NCBI GenBank assembly: GCA_020831585.1
Contig: JAFIGE010000026.1
Coordinates: forward strand, 1-44,585
From: Opitutales bacterium
GTDB lineage: Bacteria; Verrucomicrobiota; Verrucomicrobiia; Opitutales; Oceanipulchritudinaceae
Length of the DNA stretch: 44,585 nt
Reading direction: 5' to 3'
The notes under the pieces are model-generated. The model searched no databases. It saw only the letters and a program-made list of their open reading frames with translations, and was not told the origin of the DNA. The position numbers and the translations under genes are program-made. Shown piece after piece: positions 24,958 through 33,420 of the stretch; within the stretch, counting starts at the first letter, position 1; each line of letters starts with the position of its first letter.

Positions 24958-25689
24958 ATGAAATTCCCGGAACTGCCTTTGCGCCCCCTCAGCGTCTCCC
25001 CCTCAATGATGTGCGCGGACCCCTTCGCCCTACGGGAAGTGGTCGACGTGTTTGCGGCGGGAGAGGTCGAATGGCTCCACATCGACATCATGGATGGGCG
25101 CTACGTGCCCAATTTCACACTCGGGCCGGACTATTGCCGCGCCCTTTCCCGGGCTTCCCGCATTCCCCTGGACATCCATCTCATGGTCGAGGAAGCGGAC
25201 CGGCATGCGGACCTCTTCGCGGAGTTCGCGGGTGCCCGTGTGAGCTTCCACCCGGAAACGGTGCGCCAGCCCGTCCGCTTGATCGAGCGGATTCGTGCCA
25301 ATGGCCAGGGGTCGGCCATCGCCCTTGATCCGTCGATGACACTGGAATCGGTGGCCCACCTTTTGCCCCTCGTCGATCAGGTTGTCGTGATGACGGTGAA
25401 TCCGGGCTACGCCGGGCAAAAGCTGCTCCCCTTCTGCCTGGAGAAGATCCGGCAGTGCCGCGAATGGTTCGCGAAGGAAGGGCTCGCGACGGATATTGAA
25501 GTCGACGGCAACGTGAGCTGGGCACACATCCCCGCGATGGTCATGGCGGGTGCGAATGTGCTCGTGGCGGGGACGTCCTCGTTGTTCGTGAACGGGCGCG
25601 TGCGCCCCGCTGACCTTGGGCGCTTCCGCGCGGTGGTGGACGAGGCCAGGAAATCCCCGGTGGGCGAACAATCAATTTTGGCCCGTTGA
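24958..25689 (+). CDS. Ribulose-phosphate 3-epimerase family protein (Rpe/AlsE-like)
   Basis: This 243-residue TIM-barrel epimerase has the family landmarks SPSMMCADP, HIDIMDGRYVPNFTLG, DIHLMVE, VVVMTVNPGYAGQ and IEVDGNVSW, including the metal-binding His and Asp residues. Rpe interconverts ribulose- and xylulose-5-phosphate; AlsE acts on allulose-6-phosphate. The carbohydrate setting, away from central pentose-phosphate genes, favours a specialised ketose-phosphate substrate. The ATG at 24958 was preferred over an upstream start at 24913 because the latter lies in the operator-like repeats. A DeoR regulator starts 98 bp downstream on the same strand. Confidence 0.9.
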   Translation: MKFPELPLRPLSVSPSMMCADPFALREVVDVFAAGEVEWLHIDIMDGRYVPNFTLGPDYCRALSRASRIPLDIHLMVEEADRHADLFAEFAGARVSFHPETVRQPVRLIERIRANGQGSAIALDPSMTLESVAHLLPLVDQVVVMTVNPGYAGQKLLPFCLEKIRQCREWFAKEGLATDIEVDGNVSWAHIPAMVMAGANVLVAGTSSLFVNGRVRPADLGRFRAVVDEARKSPVGEQSILAR

Positions 25690-25787
25690 ACGCCTTTGTA
25701 TCTGCACACCCACACAGGATTTTTAGAGGAGCGCGGCCTTGCGATGGATTTGACGTGCCGGGCAACAAGCCTCCAATCTCCCCACCG

Positions 25788-26561
25788 ATGCGCAGAAAAG
25801 AACGTCAGCGGGCGATCCTCGCCATGGTGAAGGACCGGGGCGAGATCGCCTTGGAGGATGCCTGCCGCGCCTTCCGCGTGTCGCCCGCGACGGGTCGGCG
25901 CGATTTTGCCGAGATCGCCGTCGCCGGGTTGGCCGAGAAAACATGGGGCGGTTTGCGTTCCCGCAGTCTGGCCGACGGCGGCGACATGATCCCGAGCGAC
26001 GAGCGTGAGCGCGCCCGCACCGCCGAAAAGGAAGCCATTGCGCGAGCCGCTGCCGCGCTCGTGGCCGATGGGGACGTCGTCACGATCGACGGGGGGACGA
26101 CGACCGCGTTCATGGCCCCTTATCTCGCCAACCGACCGGTGCGCATCCTCACCAACTCCATTCTCATCGCCCACCGCATCGACCGCCTGCGGACGAAACC
26201 GACTGGTGCTGAGGTTTTCCTCACGGGTGGCTTTCTCTATCCGCGCTCCGGTCTGCTCGTGGGGCCGCAGGCGGTGGAAAGCCTCTCCCAATACCATGCC
26301 GCATGGGCCTTTCTTTCCGCTGGCGGGCTCGATGAGACGGGAGGCACAAATACCAACCAGCTGGTGGTCGAAAGCGAGCGCACCATGATCCGGATGGCGG
26401 AGAAAGCGGTCATTCTCGCCGATGTGTCGAAATGGCGGCGGCGTGAGATGGTGCGGGCCTTCGCCTGGTCCGAGGTGGCCATGCTTGTGACCGACGCCGT
26501 CCCGCCGGTCGGGGCATTCCCCGATCCGGGCAAGACCCGGTTGCTTGTTGCGGGTGAATGA
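25788..26561 (+). CDS. DeoR-family transcriptional regulator
   Basis: This 257-residue repressor-type protein has an N-terminal winged helix-turn-helix at about 1-55 (RKERQRAILAMVKDRGEIAL). A DeoR sensor domain follows, with the phospho-sugar binding pattern TIDGGTTTAFM, LTNSILIAH and GGFLYPRSG. The family usually responds to a sugar phosphate made by the operon it controls. The start was set at 25788 because DeoR proteins begin only a few residues before the first helix. It most likely controls the divergent rhamnose/dehydrogenase genes and the epimerase gene. Confidence 0.93.
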   Translation: MRRKERQRAILAMVKDRGEIALEDACRAFRVSPATGRRDFAEIAVAGLAEKTWGGLRSRSLADGGDMIPSDERERARTAEKEAIARAAAALVADGDVVTIDGGTTTAFMAPYLANRPVRILTNSILIAHRIDRLRTKPTGAEVFLTGGFLYPRSGLLVGPQAVESLSQYHAAWAFLSAGGLDETGGTNTNQLVVESERTMIRMAEKAVILADVSKWRRREMVRAFAWSEVAMLVTDAVPPVGAFPDPGKTRLLVAGE

Positions 26562-26697
26562 AAGGAAGAAAGGATGTGGCGGGCGGACGGGGAGGCCTTG
26601 GACACTTTGTCCCTTGGCGGGAAGGGACAGGAAGGGACGAAAGGGACGGCCCGCCTTCGCTCTGCGGGCGACCGAGCGGTGGGGGAGAGGAGGAGCA

Positions 26698-26741
26698 AAA
26701 GGAAGAGGAAGAGGGAGAGGGAGAGGGAGAGGGAGAGGGGG
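26698..26741. repeat. Purine tract with (AGAGGG)n microsatellite
   Basis: This is an uninterrupted 44-nt purine run on the plus strand. From about 26711 it consists of four to five hexanucleotide units of AGAGGG type. It lies just past the stop codon of the minus-strand gene 26746-28038, in the 184-bp gap after the DeoR gene. Such tracts can change length by slippage and can form triplex structures; no gene is seen here. Confidence 0.85.
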
Positions 26742-26745
26742 CAGG

Positions 26746-28038
26746 CTACGCATCGTCCTCCCATGAGGGGTATTGCTCGGGCGGGGTGCCTTCGGATTCG
26801 ATCACTTCCGCGCGCTTCAACCGATCGTCCACGGGCTCGATACGGAGGAGTTTGAGGTCGAAGCGCCAGTCGTCGCCGAAATCGTAGAGGAGGGACAGGG
26901 TTTGCTTCGGCTTTAGGTCGGCGCTTTTGATCTCGACTTCGTGGGCCATGGGTTCGTCTTCCTCCCATTCGCCCCAGCCGCCGCCGAAAAGTTCCTGGGT
27001 TCCGCTATTGGCACTGCGATACGTGATGCGGTAGAGGTGATCGTCGTCGAAGGCGATGGATGTGAGGCAGGCATCGACGAGGTCGTCCAGCGTAGCGGTG
27101 CCGTTTATGCGGATGACCCGGCGGAAAGGGGCATCTCCGCTCTTTGGGTCCGGCTTGAACTCGAAGACATAGCTGCCGGGGACGGCTTCAATCGTTCTTA
27201 CACGCCACGTCTTTTGGTAGGCGGGTATCCATGCGCTGAGGGTCGGCTGGAGGACCCCGAAGTCGGCGGGGGCATCGGTGTAATCAAAAAGGTTGATCGG
27301 ACCTTGGGCTTGGAAATATTTCAGGAGGGCTCCGTTCAGAGCGCGGCCCCATTGTGTGAGGCGGGCTTTGAGAAGGCGCCACCCGCGGCGACTAAGATCG
27401 GAAGAAGGGTTTTTTCCGCTGGTTGCCTCGATTTCAATGACACCAAAGCGTTTGAGCAATTGGGCGGACCAGTCCGGTATACAGTCATGGAAAGAGCGGG
27501 TGTGCACCCAATCGGGGTAGGTTTTCCATTTGGCTTTCGGGAGTTCGTTGAGGAATTGCAGATGGGTGCAGGAGAGAGGCAGCCTCCCCATGGAATTTTC
27601 CAAGCGCTGGTCGAGCAACTTGGGGTCCGTGTGCCAAAGCCACGTTTCGAAGAGGGTGAAATATTGCTCGGTGGGGCTGAGCGAGTGCCAGGCTTCGAGG
27701 GCGGTGGTGTCGACGTAAACGCTCTTTCCGTTTGTCTCGATGATTTGTAAGGTCCGCAGAAGGAGAAAGACCCCGAGGATGTTGGGGTAATTCATGAGGG
27801 AGGCGCGTTTCAGATCAATCTCGATCGGGTCGGCCATGCGCTCGTTGAGGTCGGGGAGGAGCTTGTTGGGAAGGCTGCCATTCCGGGAAGAAGAGGTCAG
27901 TCCCTTGGTTCCCACCTCGCGCAGGATGATTTCACAGTCCTTGAGGATGCTTCCGGGGCTGTCGGGGCCGATGGGCGTGCTGTGGAAAACCTGTTGGCTG
28001 GCTTCGGTGTCGTCGACGTATTTTTGGAAGAGGTGCAT
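26746..28038 (-). CDS. Plasmid pRiA4b ORF-3/IS1096 passenger-like protein
   Basis: In this 430-residue protein the C-terminal 150 residues carry the pRiA4b ORF-3 (IS1096 passenger) pattern: YVFEFKP...FRRVIRINGTATLDDL, IAFDDDHLYRITYR and SLLYDFGDDWRFDLKLL. The N-terminal 270 residues are of unknown fold and contain a segment like those of mobile-element passenger proteins. The family's function is not known. It stands alone between the DeoR regulator and a damaged toxin locus, and has lower GC and different codon use from the metabolic genes, which fits horizontal arrival. Confidence 0.85.
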   Translation of the reverse strand: MHLFQKYVDDTEASQQVFHSTPIGPDSPGSILKDCEIILREVGTKGLTSSSRNGSLPNKLLPDLNERMADPIEIDLKRASLMNYPNILGVFLLLRTLQIIETNGKSVYVDTTALEAWHSLSPTEQYFTLFETWLWHTDPKLLDQRLENSMGRLPLSCTHLQFLNELPKAKWKTYPDWVHTRSFHDCIPDWSAQLLKRFGVIEIEATSGKNPSSDLSRRGWRLLKARLTQWGRALNGALLKYFQAQGPINLFDYTDAPADFGVLQPTLSAWIPAYQKTWRVRTIEAVPGSYVFEFKPDPKSGDAPFRRVIRINGTATLDDLVDACLTSIAFDDDHLYRITYRSANSGTQELFGGGWGEWEEDEPMAHEVEIKSADLKPKQTLSLLYDFGDDWRFDLKLLRIEPVDDRLKRAEVIESEGTPPEQYPSWEDDA

Positions 28039-28154
28039 GGGTCGATCTTTTTTACTCAGGCAATGAAGTGCGTCACTGAAAAAACGCCCTGTCCGGTTGG
28101 CGGTTAAGACGGATGCCGGAGTGTCTTCGTGCCTTCAAAGCCGAATTTGCTCTT

Positions 28155-28382
28155 TCAGACGGCCAACCAGTTTTCCACTTGCAGATTCGGGACTCGGGAA
28201 AACTCGTCCGTATTCGCCGTCACAAGGGTGAGTCCGAGGGAGCGGATTTCCGCCGCCACCACCACACTGGTGGCCACGGTTTCTTCTCCCTGCTGACGAA
28301 TCTTCTCCGCAACCTTCCCTTGGGGGTTTCGGAGCAACTCGGAGAGGATGTTGGTGTCGAGCAGATGGGTGACGGCCTTCAT
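28155..28382 (-). pseudogene. VapC-like PIN toxin with internal in-frame deletion
   Basis: Only 75 residues remain of a protein normally about 130 long. The N-terminus (HLLDTNILSELLRNP) and the C-terminus (LGLTLVTANTDEFSRVPNLQ) are well preserved and join directly after VVVAAEIRS. Compared with the intact VapC at 36972-37370, about 58 residues are missing, including the third active-site aspartate (PLDTLIAA in the intact copy). The frame is kept, so a short protein may still be made, but nuclease activity is unlikely. It overlaps the antitoxin stop by one base (TGATG). Confidence 0.8.
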
Positions 28383-28648
28383 CAAAGATCAATGGATTCC
28401 GCCGGTGGCAGGGTGGCGTCCACATCCGGCAAGGATTCGTCAAGAGGCTCCATGGATGCCAAGGTTTCCAAGAGAGAAGGCTGCGACGGGAAAGCTTCTA
28501 TGATGAGGCGGTTTCCTTCGCGAATGAGCAGGGCTTCCGAGCTGGGGAGTTCGAACTCCCGCAGTATGCGTAGCGCTTGATTTACCCCATTGCGGAAGAG
28601 GGAAACCTTGCGGCTGTTGGCGGGAATGGGGGAAGGGCTCGGTTGCAT
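28382..28648 (-). CDS. VapB/AbrB-type antitoxin
   Basis: This 88-residue protein has the swapped-hairpin AbrB-like start RKVSLFRNGVNQALRILREF and the following ALLIREGNRLIIEAF. The acidic C-terminal tail would bind the toxin. It is directly upstream of the deleted vapC and shares TGATG with it, the usual coupled arrangement. The start at 28648 places the DNA-binding part near the N-terminus. With its toxin broken, it may now act only as an orphan regulator of its own promoter. Confidence 0.8.
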   Translation of the reverse strand: MQPSPSPIPANSRKVSLFRNGVNQALRILREFELPSSEALLIREGNRLIIEAFPSQPSLLETLASMEPLDESLPDVDATLPPAESIDL

Positions 28649-28737
28649 AGGCTTAACCCCATGCAAGCGTATGGCGGTGTCAAGAGGCCATGGGCGCGCT
28701 TCTGGAAGAGCAGGCGACCGCGAACGCAACAAGCCGC

Positions 28738-29829
28738 TCAGGCGTAATTCCCGTATTTGTTCACCCAGCCGATGATTTTCTGATAGAGGGGCCAGCTCAC
28801 TTGAGGGGGAACCGAATGATCCGAGTGATAGATGTAGCCGTTCCCTTGCATCCCGGCGGCGAGCTTTTCACGGATCTCGTTTTCGATTTTCTCTTCGTCG
28901 CCCGTGATCATGGCCATGACGTCGATGTTGCCGAAGAAAGTGAGCTTGTCGCCATATTGGGGAACGAGTTTGCGCAGGTCCATGCCGGCTTTGCATTCCA
29001 AGGGCTGGAGCACGTCGATGCCCGCTTCGATGTAGAGGTCGAGGACGGCGTTGACGTTGCCGTCGGTGTGGTAAATCAGGGCCATGTCGTGAGCGTGCGC
29101 CCAGTCGCAGAGGCGTTTGTGCTGGGGCCAGATGATCTCTTTGTAAGTCCGCGGGGAGCAGAAGGTCGAATGGTTGAAGGCCATGTCGCCGTAAATCCAA
29201 AAGCCTTCGCAGCGCATCCCCGCCTCCCATAGCCGGTCCATTGCTTTCAAGGTGCGGGAGGTGGTGACTTCGGCAATATCTTCGATCCACTCGGGTTCCT
29301 CCATCAGGTTGATCATGGTCGCTTCGTCGCCGATGAGCTTACGCAGGCATTCGAAGGGCTCGAGACCAATGCAGAAGCGCCATTTCTGTGCCTGCTCCGC
29401 TTCCGCACAGGCTTTGAGAACAGGCCCGGGCTCGATATCGTCGGTCGACTCGACGATCTGGCGACGAAAAGAGCTGTGCCAGGTTTCCGGGCTGTCGCAT
29501 TCCCAGCTAATGTGTTCCGGCGTCGTTTGTTTGTGCTTGAATTGACGGAAGATACCTCCCCAAGGGTCCCGCAGAACCACTGTTTCCTCATCCTCCTGCA
29601 CGCGTTCATAAGTGTTGGCGAAGGGGGCCGGCCAGTGAAAGCCCGAGACTTCGGCCATATCCGCTTCCAAAGCACGGAGCGCACCTTCCCTCCCGCCGCT
29701 GTAACCTTCGGCAAGCCAGCGCTGGACCGTATCCTCCCAAAAGGTCTCGTAGCGGGGCACGCGGTCATGGGGTTGGCGGGCGATCGCGCGCTTTACGCGT
29801 TCGCGGGATGTCAGGGTGGTTTTGCTCAT
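28738..29829 (-). CDS. UroD-family methyltransferase-like protein, HTDG subtype
   Basis: This 363-residue uroporphyrinogen-decarboxylase-fold protein opens with TSRERVKRAIARQPHDRVPR. It carries HTDG where MtaA has a His-x-Cys zinc motif, and YHSDHSVPP at the position of the third MtaA ligand. It is therefore a relative of the protein at 9588-10652 rather than of 8599-9591. It stands alone on the minus strand, upstream of the VapB antitoxin and downstream of the repeat block 30002-30181. Corrinoid-linked demethylation is possible, given the C1 island in the same window, but no substrate can be named. Confidence 0.9.
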   Translation of the reverse strand: MSKTTLTSRERVKRAIARQPHDRVPRYETFWEDTVQRWLAEGYSGGREGALRALEADMAEVSGFHWPAPFANTYERVQEDEETVVLRDPWGGIFRQFKHKQTTPEHISWECDSPETWHSSFRRQIVESTDDIEPGPVLKACAEAEQAQKWRFCIGLEPFECLRKLIGDEATMINLMEEPEWIEDIAEVTTSRTLKAMDRLWEAGMRCEGFWIYGDMAFNHSTFCSPRTYKEIIWPQHKRLCDWAHAHDMALIYHTDGNVNAVLDLYIEAGIDVLQPLECKAGMDLRKLVPQYGDKLTFFGNIDVMAMITGDEEKIENEIREKLAAGMQGNGYIYHSDHSVPPQVSWPLYQKIIGWVNKYGNYA

Positions 29830-30001
29830 GGTGTGGCTTCGGTTGATCTTTTCACGCTCAGGTTTCCAGAGTTGTTGTTTTTAGCCAACGGTGCGCTCCT
29901 GTGCGACGAACGGCGAGGATATACCCCTGAATCCATTATGACCATAGCCTCATCCGTTGAATGAATGCAATGCGTCGATACGCGCCGCGAACCGACGACC
30001 G

Positions 30002-30181
30002 GCCTCGCTAAAGCTTCAGCCTACGGGGCGCGTCCGGCGTGCTCAATTTGTAGCGTGAAGCTTTAGCGAGCGTCCGCGGCTCAGGCTTCGACGGCGCCAA
30101 ACGACGACCGGCCTCGCTGAAGCTTCAGCCTACGGGGCGCGCCCGGCGCGCTCTAATTGTAGCGTGAAGCTTCAGCGAGCG
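30002..30181. repeat. AAGCTT repeats, reverse orientation (site 3)
   Basis: Reading the plus strand, reverse complements of form B (30002-30025 and 30111-30134) alternate with those of form A (30049-30072 and 30158-30181). The period is 109 bp. The array fills the second half of the 360-bp gap 29830-30189, ending 8 bp before the stop of the minus-strand gene 30190-30981. The other half of the gap, 29830-30001, probably holds the promoter of the UroD gene; no gene is seen in it. Confidence 0.9.
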
Positions 30182-30189
30182 TCTGCGGC

Positions 30190-30981
30190 TCAGGGCACGA
30201 AGCCGGGCCAGTGAGCGGCGGCGCGCTCCGGACTGGGTACCCACATGACGGCTTCGGGATCCTCAAGATACTGCCGCCAAATGGGCACGCGGGGGCGGAG
30301 ACCAAGGGCGGTGTAGGGCTCGGGCGTCTTCTCGATGAGCGGGCGCGAATGGGGGTAGCGGGGGTTGCGTTCCCAGCGGATGCGGTCGCCTTCGAGGAGG
30401 GGAAACCAGGCGAGGCCGCCGTGCGCGCGCACCCCCGTGTAGTCGAAACCGAAATCGCGCACGCACCATGCACCGAAGACCAGAGGGTGGTGGGGATCGG
30501 CGCTGATGGTGGCGTGTGCCCAGGCGGGGGGCACGACGACGGTTTCCCCGGGGCTGGCGGCGACGGCGAAACACCGGCCCGGATCGTCGCCATCGCTTTC
30601 CTGCATGAGGATGATGGCACGTCCGCTCCAGATTTCGTAGAGTTCGGCCGTGGATGCGCCGCAGCTTGGGCTGATGGCGTGCACGTGGCCCTGCGAGCGC
30701 ACGGGTTCGTTGCCGAGGCGTCCGGCGGCGTAGGCCACGGCTCCGTAGAGGAGGTTGCGCTCAAGGAGATCGGCTCGCTGGGATTCCGTGCCCACGTCCA
30801 TGGCGATGGCATAGACCGGGTCGGGGCCCGCGCAATCAGGATCGCGCAGGCTTGGGCGAATGGCGTCGAGGCGGCGGGTTTCGCATTCCGGACCGAAGAC
30901 GCCCGGACCGTAGGTGAAGCCCAGCGGGCGCAGGGTCGGCCGGATGTCGAATCCGGGATCGAAGAAGGCGGGCGCGCTCAT
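30190..30981 (-). CDS. Cupin-type phosphoglucose isomerase family protein
   Basis: This 263-residue protein of the archaeal-type (cupin) glucose-6-phosphate isomerase family has metal ligands suggested in RSQGHVHAI, AELYEIWSG and PPAWAHATI (His, His, Glu, His). It is longer than the typical 190-residue enzyme, with about 65 extra N-terminal residues and a C-terminal tail. The ATG overlaps the stop of the mannose-6-phosphate isomerase gene by 4 bp (30978-30981), so the two are translationally coupled. With the paralogue at 32812 it makes two cupin isomerases in one operon. It may use a different hexose phosphate. Confidence 0.85.
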   Translation of the reverse strand: MSAPAFFDPGFDIRPTLRPLGFTYGPGVFGPECETRRLDAIRPSLRDPDCAGPDPVYAIAMDVGTESQRADLLERNLLYGAVAYAAGRLGNEPVRSQGHVHAISPSCGASTAELYEIWSGRAIILMQESDGDDPGRCFAVAASPGETVVVPPAWAHATISADPHHPLVFGAWCVRDFGFDYTGVRAHGGLAWFPLLEGDRIRWERNPRYPHSRPLIEKTPEPYTALGLRPRVPIWRQYLEDPEAVMWVPSPERAAAHWPGFVP

Positions 30982-32786
30982 GTGGGGGCGTGGGCGCGGA
31001 CAAAGGCTTTCATGGTCGCGAGTTCGCCCTGGCTCCCGCCCGTCGGGCGGACGGTGTAGGGACCGACGGCGGCGGGAACAACAAAGGTCTCGGCGTAGTG
31101 CACGAGGAAGGGCTCGAAGGCACCGTCGGGGCTTTCGACAAGGGCTTCGGTGCCCTGCACAAGATTGAGCACGTTGACGCTGCCGTTCTCCATGCCGCCG
31201 GTGTGGTGGGGCGTGGGCGCGTTGAACCAGTGGCGGCGGGTCTCGATGAACTCGGCGGGGTGCAGGCCGGTGCGCTCCTCGCGCCAACCGTCGCCCGATC
31301 CGAGCGCTTCGAAGCGGTTGACGAGGTGCTGCCGCGCGTAGGTGGCGTCGCGGTCCCAGCGGATGACTTCGGCCCCGCGGGCGATGTTCACCGGGCGGGG
31401 TTTGCCGTCGAGCCCGAGGCGGTCCCAGTCCCAAAGCTTGAAGGTCGTCATGTAAGGCGTGGCGCTGATTTCGAGGACCATGGAGTTCGTCCCCGAGCAA
31501 TGGAGGGTGCCGGAGGGAATGAGGAAATGGTCGTGCTTACGCGCGGTAAAACGGGCCGCGAAGCGCTCGGCATCGAAGGACTTTTCACCTGCCTGGGCGG
31601 CGCGCAGATCGGCGAGCATGTCCTCCGGGCGGGTCCCGTCGACGCAGCCGAGGTAGACTTCGGCCCCCTCGGCGGCATCGAGAATGTAGTAACTCTCGTC
31701 CTGCGTGTAGGGCAGACCAAAATGGCGCTGGGCAAAGGCCACGTTGGGGTGCACCTGGAAGGACAAATTACCGCCGCCCATTGTATCCAAAAAGTCGAAA
31801 CGGATGGGAAAATCCGGGCCAAATCGCCCGAAAACAGGGTCGCCAAGCAAGGCGCGCGGATGGCGGAAGACGAGGTTGATGGAGGGGATCTCCACGGTGA
31901 TTCCCTTGGCGAAAGCGAGGAGAAGGGAGTTTTCCTCGGGCACGCAGTCAAAGCACCATGCGTAGTTGGGCGGGCCGTCGGGGAGGTCGCAGACCTCCCG
32001 CATCCACTGGCCGCCCCAAGGTCCCGGATCGAAAAAGGGAACAAGGCGGAAGGGGCGGTGCGCGGCGGCGGCAAGGGCGGCGAGGTGGGCCGCGCCGCTG
32101 ATGAGTTTGGGTTCTCCTGCGGTGGTGGTGTCGAGAAGGAAATCCCATTCTTCCATGGTGTCGCTCTTGAGGCGGTCGGCCACGCGCCAATCGAGAAAGT
32201 AGGAGCGCTTGTATTGCAGGGAAGCCTTGAGGCCGCGGTTGCGCGTGCCGAGATTGTCGGCCTCGCCGCGCCGCTGGCGCAACTGGCCCTCCCAGCGGGG
32301 CATGTCGGCGTAGACTTTCACCGCTGCTTCCGGGGCGGCGAGAAAAGCGCCCGGTCCAATGATAAGGCGGGGACCGGGGGCGGCCGCGCGGAGGCAGCGC
32401 ATCTCCTGCGCGATGTGCCCGGGGTCGAAGAAGTCGGACATGTTCAACGTCGTGCAATGGTAGCCGAAGACGGGGTCGTCGCCTCCGAGGAAGGGCGCGG
32501 CCATAGCCTCAATGGCGGCCGTCGGCTTGTGGGCGCGGCGTGTGTCGAAGACGCTGGTCGCTCCGATGGCCGGGGCCAGGGCGGTGGTCACGGCATCGAT
32601 GTCCACACCCGGATAGGCCTCCACTGCGACGAGCGGGGAGGGGTGGCCTGCGGTAGCTTCGCGGAGGCGGTGGCCGATCGCTTCCCAGCCGGGGTCGACG
32701 GCATTCGCGTGCGGCGAGGGCACAGGCACGGAGGGAAACTTATCGTAGTTGGAGGCGCGCAGGCCGAGACGGGAAAGGTAACTCAT
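30978..32786 (-). CDS. Class I mannose-6-phosphate isomerase with large N-terminal extension
   Basis: This is a 602-residue protein. The class I phosphomannose isomerase core begins near residue 245 (FDPGPWGGQWM) and has zinc-ligand motif QVHP at 344-347, QDESYYIL soon after, and SGTLHCSG further on. The core interconverts mannose- and fructose-6-phosphate. The first 240 residues do not belong to the core; they begin with NYDKFPSVPV and include VAVEAYPGVD, a possible nucleotide- or kinase-like strand-loop. Standard enzymes are about 320-420 residues, so this is a two-domain form. It follows the cupin isomerase 32812-33402 by 25 bp and overlaps the next gene by 4 bp. Confidence 0.88.
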   Translation of the reverse strand: MSYLSRLGLRASNYDKFPSVPVPSPHANAVDPGWEAIGHRLREATAGHPSPLVAVEAYPGVDIDAVTTALAPAIGATSVFDTRRAHKPTAAIEAMAAPFLGGDDPVFGYHCTTLNMSDFFDPGHIAQEMRCLRAAAPGPRLIIGPGAFLAAPEAAVKVYADMPRWEGQLRQRRGEADNLGTRNRGLKASLQYKRSYFLDWRVADRLKSDTMEEWDFLLDTTTAGEPKLISGAAHLAALAAAAHRPFRLVPFFDPGPWGGQWMREVCDLPDGPPNYAWCFDCVPEENSLLLAFAKGITVEIPSINLVFRHPRALLGDPVFGRFGPDFPIRFDFLDTMGGGNLSFQVHPNVAFAQRHFGLPYTQDESYYILDAAEGAEVYLGCVDGTRPEDMLADLRAAQAGEKSFDAERFAARFTARKHDHFLIPSGTLHCSGTNSMVLEISATPYMTTFKLWDWDRLGLDGKPRPVNIARGAEVIRWDRDATYARQHLVNRFEALGSGDGWREERTGLHPAEFIETRRHWFNAPTPHHTGGMENGSVNVLNLVQGTEALVESPDGAFEPFLVHYAETFVVPAAVGPYTVRPTGGSQGELATMKAFVRAHAPT

Positions 32787-32811
32787 GGTGGTTATGCGGT
32801 TTCGGTTGAAT

Positions 32812-33402
32812 TCAAAGGCTGTCGCGGTCGACGAGCGCGGGAACACCGGCGCGCTCGAGAACGACCTTGTGGAAATTGCGTTCGGCGATGCTGGCGTAGT
32901 CGTGGCCCGCGTTGGCGGGATAGACGCCGATGTAAACGAGTGGTTCCGCCCCGGTGTTCACGGTGCGGTGGGCGGTGTGGCCGGGCACATAGACAATCCG
33001 TCCTTTGCCGAGCGGAACGAGGCGCGAAGCGCCCGTGGCCTCGTCCTCAAGGAGCATGGCCCCTTCACCGGCGAGCCCGATGTAAACTTCGGAGGCGGGC
33101 CGGTGGGCGTGGAGGTGGCCCTTCGTGAGATAGTATTCGGACCCCACTTTTCCCGGATAAAGGATGCCGAGCCCGTAGTGAAGCTGGCCGTCCCCCTCCG
33201 CCGCTTCCACGGCGCAGACTTCGTAGAGGAGCGGGTTGCCCGTGGCGAGCGCGCCCGAAAAGGCGGCCTCGTCGGCGAAGCAACCGCGCAGGTCGGCAAG
33301 GTGGCGCCGCACCACGGGGCGGTCCCCGAGGCGCACGTCCGTGAGTCCAAAGGCCACGGCAAGGTCCTCCGGGCGGATTTGATCGATGGGTGATGGTTTC
33401 AT
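32812..33402 (-). CDS. pgiA: Glucose-6-phosphate isomerase, archaeal cupin type
   Basis: This 196-residue cupin metalloenzyme interconverts glucose- and fructose-6-phosphate. It closely follows the Pyrococcus-type enzyme: GSEYYLTKGHLHAHRPASE with metal ligands His, His and Glu, VYVPGHTAHRTVN with the fourth His, and YPANAGHDYASIAE near the end. Length is normal. In bacteria this type is uncommon and usually acquired. It is the first gene of the three-isomerase group, and the AAGCTT repeat array 33421-33565 lies directly upstream, separating it from the BadF-type kinase. Confidence 0.92.
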   Translation of the reverse strand: MKPSPIDQIRPEDLAVAFGLTDVRLGDRPVVRRHLADLRGCFADEAAFSGALATGNPLLYEVCAVEAAEGDGQLHYGLGILYPGKVGSEYYLTKGHLHAHRPASEVYIGLAGEGAMLLEDEATGASRLVPLGKGRIVYVPGHTAHRTVNTGAEPLVYIGVYPANAGHDYASIAERNFHKVVLERAGVPALVDRDSL

Positions 33403-33420
33403 GTGGAAAGGTGGTGGAGT

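Noticed and set aside
30990-33128. 712-codon plus-strand open frame over the isomerase operon
   Set aside because: It is antisense to three recognised enzymes, with no motif of its own; long open antisense frames are common at this GC content.
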